DNA from: Lachnospiraceae bacterium
Lineage (GTDB): Bacteria; Bacillota_A; Clostridia; Lachnospirales; Lachnospiraceae
NCBI GenBank assembly: GCA_024699595.1
Contig: JAILPG010000295.1
Coordinates: 1 to 9,592, forward strand
Direction: 5' to 3'
DNA length: 9,592 nucleotides
Both the position numbers and the translations under genes were made by a program. This document shows, piece by piece, positions 5,589 to 9,592 of the stretch. The number at the start of each line of letters is the position of its first letter. The first letter of the stretch is position 1. Under the pieces are notes generated by a model. That model was given only the letters and a program-made list of their open reading frames with translations, did no database searches and was not told the DNA's origin.

Positions 5589-6020
5589 ATGAAGATACTT
5601 GTATTAAACGGTCCGAACATAAATATGCTTGGCATCAGGGAGCCTGAGATATACGGACATGACGATTATAAAAGCCTGATAAGGATGATAGAAGAGCACT
5701 GCAAAGAAAGCGGCATCTCAGTTGAATGTTATCAGTCAAACCACGAGGGAGATCTCATCGATAAGATCCAGCAGGCGTATTTTGACGGGGTTGACGGCAT
5801 AGTCATAAACCCCGGAGGATATACGCATACCTCGATAGCATTAATGGATGCCTTAAAGGCAGTAAAGATACCGGCCGTGGAGGTCCATATCTCAAAGCTT
5901 GATGACAGGGAGGATTTCAGGCAGGTAAGCTATGTGGAGATGGCAGTTGAAAAGAGGATCATCGGTGAGGGATTAGAAGGATATCTGCATGCGATAGATC
6001 ATCTTGTCTCGAAACGTTAA
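5589..6020 (+). CDS. aroQ: 3-dehydroquinate dehydratase, type II
   Basis: A 143-aa enzyme that dehydrates 3-dehydroquinate to 3-dehydroshikimate, normally a dodecamer. All type II signatures are present: LNGPNINMLGIREPEIYG at 6-23 with catalytic Tyr22, QSNHEGDLID at 49-58, NPGGYTHTSIAL at 74-85 and VEVHIS at 97-102 with catalytic His100. R111 matches the conserved lid/active-site arginine. The third position of NPGAYTH is Gly rather than Ala, a mild variant. The ribosome binding site GGAG (5573-5576) lies inside the end of pheA with a long 12-nt spacing, so translational coupling to pheA is likely. It belongs to the same transcript as pheA and aroA. Confidence 0.97.
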   Translation: MKILVLNGPNINMLGIREPEIYGHDDYKSLIRMIEEHCKESGISVECYQSNHEGDLIDKIQQAYFDGVDGIVINPGGYTHTSIALMDALKAVKIPAVEVHISKLDDREDFRQVSYVEMAVEKRIIGEGLEGYLHAIDHLVSKR

Positions 6021-6034
6021 CGATCGGAGGAAAG

Positions 6035-6079
6035 ATGCGGATACTTTCCGGCCACATCATTTGGAGATATTGCATATGA
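6035..6079 (+). CDS. 14-codon upstream ORF coupled to aroA (putative leader peptide)
   Basis: ATG 6035 is preceded by GGAGG at 6026-6030 (4-nt spacing), the strongest ribosome binding site in this stretch. It opens a short frame, MRILSGHIIWRYCI, ending at TGA 6077-6079. The stop overlaps the aroA start (6076-6078) as ATGA. The Trp codon (6062-6064) falls inside the aroA ribosome binding site TTGGAG (6061-6066), and a Tyr codon follows two codons later. I do not recognise the peptide. It may serve only to couple aroQ and aroA translation, or may sense aromatic amino acid supply. The frame, ribosome binding site and overlap are seen; expression and function are inference. Confidence 0.45.
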   Translation: MRILSGHIIWRYCI

Positions 6080-7287
6080 AGGTAAGGATAGAACCCTCGG
6101 TTTTAAAAGGGAGTATAACTGCTCCGCCGTCAAAGAGCTATGCCCACAGAATGCTGATCTGCGGGGCTCTCTCGGATGGTACGAGCACTATTAAGGGTAT
6201 ATCGGAAAGCGAAGACATGAATGCCACTCTTGACTGTATAAAAGCTTTGGGAGCAGAGACAGTCAGAGAAGGTGATAAAGTACATATAGGAGTAATAAAG
6301 CGGACAGATGACAATACCCCCTTTTTTTCCTGCAGGGAGAGTGGATCGACGCTTAGGTTTATGATACCCGTGGCTCTGGCCTTTTACGATCATGCCGTAT
6401 TTGAGGGAAGTAAGAGGTTAATTGAAAGAGGCATAGGAGTCTATGAGGAAGTATTTGCACATAAGGGGATAACCGTAAATAAGAGTACGGAATCGATTGA
6501 AATAAACGGAAGACTTGTGCCGGGAGAGTACAGGGTAAGGGGAGATGTAAGCTCACAGTATATAACGGGTCTTATGATGGCACTTCCTTTACTTGACGCA
6601 GACAGCGTGATACATATCACGGGTCATGCCGAGAGCAGACCCTATATCCATATCACGATGGACGTATTAAGACTCTTCGGGATCGATATTGAAGAAATAA
6701 ACGAAAATGAATATCATATAAGGGGCCGGAAACGTTTCGCTGATACAAGTGTAAGGGCTGAGGGTGACTGGTCGAATGCCGCTTTTTTATATGCGCTTAA
6801 ATATCTTGGAAACGATATTGACATAAAGGGTCTTAACGGCTCAAGCAGACAGGGGGACAGAGCATGTCTCTCCATATTTGAAGCACTGGATTCGGGAAAC
6901 CTTAAGGTTGATCTGTCTGACTGTCCGGATCTTGGTCCGGTGATGTTTGCCTATGCGGCACTGAAGTCAGGCGGAGTATTTACGGGTACAAGGAGACTGA
7001 GGATCAAGGAAAGCGACCGTGTCCTGTGCATGCAGGAGGAGCTTTCAAAATTTGGGATAAAAACGGAGATCACGGAGAACACGTTTACGGTGATAAAAGG
7101 GGAATTAAAGAGGCCCAAAGCGGAGCTTTCATCCCATAATGATCACAGGATAGCAATGGCTTTAAGTGTCATTGCAAGCGTGACCGGAGGAACTATAGAC
7201 GGAAGCGAAGCGGTAAGGAAGAGTTATCCTGATTTTTACGATGTTATGAGAAAGCTTGGAATGGAGGTTTTTGATGAAACCACTTAG
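6076..7287 (+). CDS. aroA: 3-phosphoshikimate 1-carboxyvinyltransferase (EPSP synthase)
   Basis: A 403-aa enzyme joining shikimate-3-phosphate and PEP, a little shorter than the usual 420-430. Substrate-binding residues are visible: PPSKSYAHR (17-25; K20, S21, R25), SGSTLR at 89-94, SSQYITG at 159-165, the catalytic Asp in DCPDLGP (D285 in 282-288), RIKESDR at 309-315, NDHRIAMA at 355-362 and RKSYPDF at 381-387. Compared with E. coli residues 94-101 (NAGTAMRP) this enzyme has ESGSTLRF: Gly96 is kept, Thr97 is Ser and Pro101 is Phe. ATG 6076 has TTGGAG 9 nt upstream and matches where homologues begin; an open frame back to TTG 6004 has no support. Its end overlaps tyrA by 14 bp. Confidence 0.96.
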   Translation: MKVRIEPSVLKGSITAPPSKSYAHRMLICGALSDGTSTIKGISESEDMNATLDCIKALGAETVREGDKVHIGVIKRTDDNTPFFSCRESGSTLRFMIPVALAFYDHAVFEGSKRLIERGIGVYEEVFAHKGITVNKSTESIEINGRLVPGEYRVRGDVSSQYITGLMMALPLLDADSVIHITGHAESRPYIHITMDVLRLFGIDIEEINENEYHIRGRKRFADTSVRAEGDWSNAAFLYALKYLGNDIDIKGLNGSSRQGDRACLSIFEALDSGNLKVDLSDCPDLGPVMFAYAALKSGGVFTGTRRLRIKESDRVLCMQEELSKFGIKTEITENTFTVIKGELKRPKAELSSHNDHRIAMALSVIASVTGGTIDGSEAVRKSYPDFYDVMRKLGMEVFDETT

Positions 7288-8125
7288 TGACAGCCGGATA
7301 CTGATAGTGGGACTCGGACTGATGGGAGGAAGCTATGCCTATGCCCTGACGGCTAAGGGTCTTGAGGTCGGTGCGATATCAAGAAAGCAGTCCACTATAG
7401 ACTATGCCCTGAAAGAGGGAATGATACGTCACGGATCCACAGAGGTTACAAAGGAATATGTCGAAAAATTTGATATAATAGTATTTGCGTTATATCCTCA
7501 TATTTTCATTGAATGGATCGAAAAATACCAGGATTACTTTAAAAAGGGAGCGATCCTTACCGATGTCACGGGTGTAAAAGGCTCGGTGGTATATAAGATC
7601 CAGGGGATGCTTCGGGATGATGTTGAATTCATAGGAGCCCATCCAATGGCAGGCCGTGAGAAAAGCGGAGTGGAATATGCGACCGCGGATATCTTTAAGG
7701 GTGCCAATTATATCGTTACTCCGACGGAAAAGAATACCGAAGAAGGAATAGAGATCTGTAAGGATCTGGGGAGACTCTTGGGATGCGAGAGGATAAAGAC
7801 CCTGACACCCAAAGAGCATGACGAGATGATCGGTTTTCTGTCGCAGCTTACGCACTGCATAGCGGTATCACTGATGGTCTGTAAGGACTGTGAAGATCTG
7901 GCCGATTATACCGGGGATTCCTTCAGGGATCTTACCAGGATAGCAAATATCAATGATGAGATGTGGAGCGAACTGTTTATCCTTAACAAGGAAGAGCTGC
8001 TTGCACAGATGGATCTGTTTATGGACAGGTTCAGTAAGCTTAAGGACTATATAGAAAATGAAGATGTTTCCGGCATGAGAGAGATGATGAAGCTCTCAAC
8101 AGAGCGCCGGGAAAGATTTGGATGA
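7274..8125 (+). CDS. tyrA: Prephenate dehydrogenase
   Basis: A 283-aa enzyme that oxidatively decarboxylates prephenate to 4-hydroxyphenylpyruvate, opening the tyrosine branch. An N-terminal Rossmann fold has GLGLMGGS at 13-20, followed by DVTGVKG 97-103 and the active-site segment GAHPMAGREKSG 121-132 (catalytic His123). The C-terminal helical domain has FLSQLTHCIAVSL (188-200; His194) and FRDLTRIA (217-224). There is no C-terminal ACT domain, unlike Bacillus TyrA, so direct ACT-mediated feedback by Tyr is not expected. At the end of the second beta strand it has S36-R37-K38 rather than an acidic residue, which hints at NADP+ use. GGAGG at 7263-7267 within aroA precedes the ATG. An in-frame TTG at 7256 would add six residues and is not supported. 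Confidence 0.95.
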   Translation: MKPLSDSRILIVGLGLMGGSYAYALTAKGLEVGAISRKQSTIDYALKEGMIRHGSTEVTKEYVEKFDIIVFALYPHIFIEWIEKYQDYFKKGAILTDVTGVKGSVVYKIQGMLRDDVEFIGAHPMAGREKSGVEYATADIFKGANYIVTPTEKNTEEGIEICKDLGRLLGCERIKTLTPKEHDEMIGFLSQLTHCIAVSLMVCKDCEDLADYTGDSFRDLTRIANINDEMWSELFILNKEELLAQMDLFMDRFSKLKDYIENEDVSGMREMMKLSTERRERFG

Positions 8126-8152
8126 TCAGACTGACTACTAGGAGAACATGAG

Positions 8153-9175
8153 ATGGAGTTTAAGAGAAGACTTCCGGTCACAACCGAGGTAAAGGCAATG
8201 TATCCGTTATCGGAGGAGCTTGCTGCCAAGAAAGCTGCCAATGATGAGGAGATAAGACGGGTATTTACGGGAATAGACAACAGGCTGTTGTTGGTGATAG
8301 GACCGTGCTCTGCCGACAGAGAGGATTCGGTGCTTGAATACCTTTCAAGACTTAAGTATCTAAGCGACAGGGTAAAGGATAAGATCCTCATCATCCCGAG
8401 AATATATACAAACAAGCCCAGGACCACCGGTGAGGGATACAAGGGAATGCTGCATCAGCCCGATCCCAATCAGAGACCGGACATGTTAAGAGGGATAATT
8501 GCGATCAGAAAGCTGCATATAAGGGCGATAGAGCAGACCGGTTTTTCCTGTGCAGACGAGATGCTCTATCCCGAAAACCATAATTATCTCGATGACGTGC
8601 TTTCCTATGTCGCAGTCGGGGCAAGATCGGTAGAGGATCAGCAGCACAGACTGACGGCAAGCGGACTTGATATCCCCGTTGGTATGAAGAACCCTACCAG
8701 TGGTGATATAAACGTCATGATGAATTCCATTTTTGCTGCCCAGCATCCGCATACCTTTGTCTACACGGGATGGGAAGTCCATACGCTCGGAAACCCTCTT
8801 GCCCACGCGATACTCAGGGGCTCGGTAGACAAATACGGAAAGAATATCCCCAACTATCATTATGAGGATCTGATGCTTCTTAAGGAGGCATATGAAAAGG
8901 GCGGCTTCTCAAATCCCGCTGTCATTGTTGATACCAATCACAACAATTCGGGAAAAAGATATGACGAACAGCCGAGGATCGCAAAGGAAGTGCTGCACAG
9001 CACCAGACACTCGGATGAGATAAACAGGATGGTCAAGGGACTGATGATAGAATCCTACCTGCTTGACGGCTGTCAGAAGCCTGACGGCGGCGTATACGGA
9101 AGATCGATAACCGATCCCTGTCTCGGATGGGAGAAGACCGAGAAGCTTGTTTTGGAGATAGCTGACTTAAGATAA
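8153..9175 (+). CDS. aroF: Class I 3-deoxy-7-phosphoheptulonate (DAHP) synthase
   Basis: A 340-aa enzyme condensing PEP and erythrose-4-phosphate, the entry step of the shikimate pathway. It belongs to the AroFGH-like class I alpha group: IGPCSADR, KPRTT 88-92, GARSVEDQQHR 156-166, PVGMKNPTSGD 175-185, DTNHNNSGK 260-268 and SITDPCLGW 318-326. Metal ligands map to C52, H263, E300 and D321; PEP contacts map to R83, K88, R158, K179 and R222. The N terminus is about 14 residues shorter than E. coli AroG, and the position of AroG Ser180 (Phe site) is Asp173, so E. coli-style feedback is doubtful. AGGAGA at 8140-8145 lies 7 nt before the ATG. It is the last aromatic gene; lepB follows after 10 bp. 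Symbol aroF/aroG/aroH cannot be told apart by sequence here. Confidence 0.94.
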   Translation: MEFKRRLPVTTEVKAMYPLSEELAAKKAANDEEIRRVFTGIDNRLLLVIGPCSADREDSVLEYLSRLKYLSDRVKDKILIIPRIYTNKPRTTGEGYKGMLHQPDPNQRPDMLRGIIAIRKLHIRAIEQTGFSCADEMLYPENHNYLDDVLSYVAVGARSVEDQQHRLTASGLDIPVGMKNPTSGDINVMMNSIFAAQHPHTFVYTGWEVHTLGNPLAHAILRGSVDKYGKNIPNYHYEDLMLLKEAYEKGGFSNPAVIVDTNHNNSGKRYDEQPRIAKEVLHSTRHSDEINRMVKGLMIESYLLDGCQKPDGGVYGRSITDPCLGWEKTEKLVLEIADLR

Positions 9176-9185
9176 GGATACCGTA

Positions 9186-9592
9186 ATGTTCCAGATAAAG
9201 AAGAAAGACCGAAACAGCCTGACCTTCAGGCGGCGGGAAAGAAGAAAGATAAAGATGAGCACCATCTATGAGATCGCATTCTGGATCACCGGTATCGTTG
9301 CGGCCATTTTTATCGGGGTGACCGTTGTATATCTATTCGGCCTCAGGACGTCAATGGTGGGAAGCTCAATGGAACCCGTACTGGTAAACGGCCAGGGCGT
9401 TCTCCTTGACAGGCTGTCCTATCAGTTCAAGTCCCCTAAAAGGGGGGATGTGATCGCATTTTATCCAAACGGAAACAAAAAATCCCATCTCTATATTAAG
9501 CGTGTCATAGGGCTGCCGGGGGAAGAGATACTCATAAAAGATTATTATGTGTACATAAACGGTGCCAGATACTTTATGGACAAGGCTGATTA
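9186..9592 (+). CDS. lepB: Type I signal peptidase, N-terminal part (cut by window end)
   Basis: The first 135 codons of a membrane serine protease that removes signal peptides from exported proteins. The basic cytoplasmic N terminus (MFQIKKKDRN, RRRERRKIK) precedes one transmembrane segment at about 28-52 (IAFWITGIVAAIFIGVTVVY). Box B follows, GSSMEP at 59-64 with nucleophile Ser61, then PKRGDVIAF at 84-92 and box D YIKRVIGLPGE at 103-113 with general base Lys105. The remaining boxes lie beyond the edge. An AAGGAT ribosome binding site at 9174-9179 overlaps the DAHP synthase stop. A second ATG at 9255 is possible, but the first start keeps the charged cytoplasmic head. SPase I genes are common downstream of rplS in Clostridia, so this likely belongs to the rplS neighbourhood, not to aromatic metabolism. 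Confidence 0.95.
   Translation, partial: MFQIKKKDRNSLTFRRRERRKIKMSTIYEIAFWITGIVAAIFIGVTVVYLFGLRTSMVGSSMEPVLVNGQGVLLDRLSYQFKSPKRGDVIAFYPNGNKKSHLYIKRVIGLPGEEILIKDYYVYINGARYFMDKAD

Overview
The window looks like a chromosomal core region of a low-to-mid GC Clostridia member, most likely Lachnospiraceae. This rests on the gene order ylxM-ffh-rpsP-khpA-rimM-trmD-rplS, strong GGAGG-type ribosome binding sites, heavy ATA/AGA/AGG codon use and the look of the proteins. The genus cannot be fixed from the sequence. All genes lie on the + strand and there is no sign of a mobile element, CRISPR array, tRNA or rRNA.

Layout: (1) 1-171 is the end of an upstream gene, probably threonine ammonia-lyase, closed by a very strong intrinsic terminator at 172-215. 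The 3' arm of that terminator also carries the -35 box of the next promoter. (2) 232-4373 is the SRP / ribosome-maturation operon: a folded 5' leader, then ylxM, ffh, rpsP, khpA, rimM, trmD and rplS. Two spacers in it are structured. The khpA-rimM spacer can form two mutually exclusive hairpins plus a third hairpin just before the rimM ribosome binding site. The trmD-rplS spacer carries its own promoter and a candidate L19 leader with a possible pseudoknot. A terminator follows rplS. (3) 4482-9175 is a five-gene aromatic amino acid block: pheA (chorismate mutase-prephenate dehydratase), aroQ (type II dehydroquinase), aroA (EPSP synthase), tyrA (prephenate dehydrogenase) and a class I DAHP synthase. 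A 14-codon open reading frame with a strong ribosome binding site precedes aroA and its stop overlaps the aroA start. (4) 9186-9592 is the first part of a type I signal peptidase, cut by the window end.

How the genes work together: Ffh and probably YlxM serve co-translational protein targeting. S16, L19, RimM (30S maturation), TrmD (m1G37 of tRNA) and KhpA (RNA binding) serve translation. The aromatic block supplies the entry enzyme of the shikimate pathway, two middle steps, and both branches to phenylalanine and tyrosine; aroB, aroE, aroK and aroC are not here. From memory, in many relatives lepB follows rplS directly, so the aromatic block appears to sit inside an otherwise conserved rplS-lepB neighbourhood.

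The protein-coding content is mostly ordinary housekeeping. The points most worth a second look are in the noncoding sequence: the terminator/promoter overlap, the leader RNA before ylxM, the switch-like khpA-rimM spacer, the rplS leader, and the mini-ORF coupled to aroA. All RNA structures were found by eye and have not been tested by folding software or covariation.
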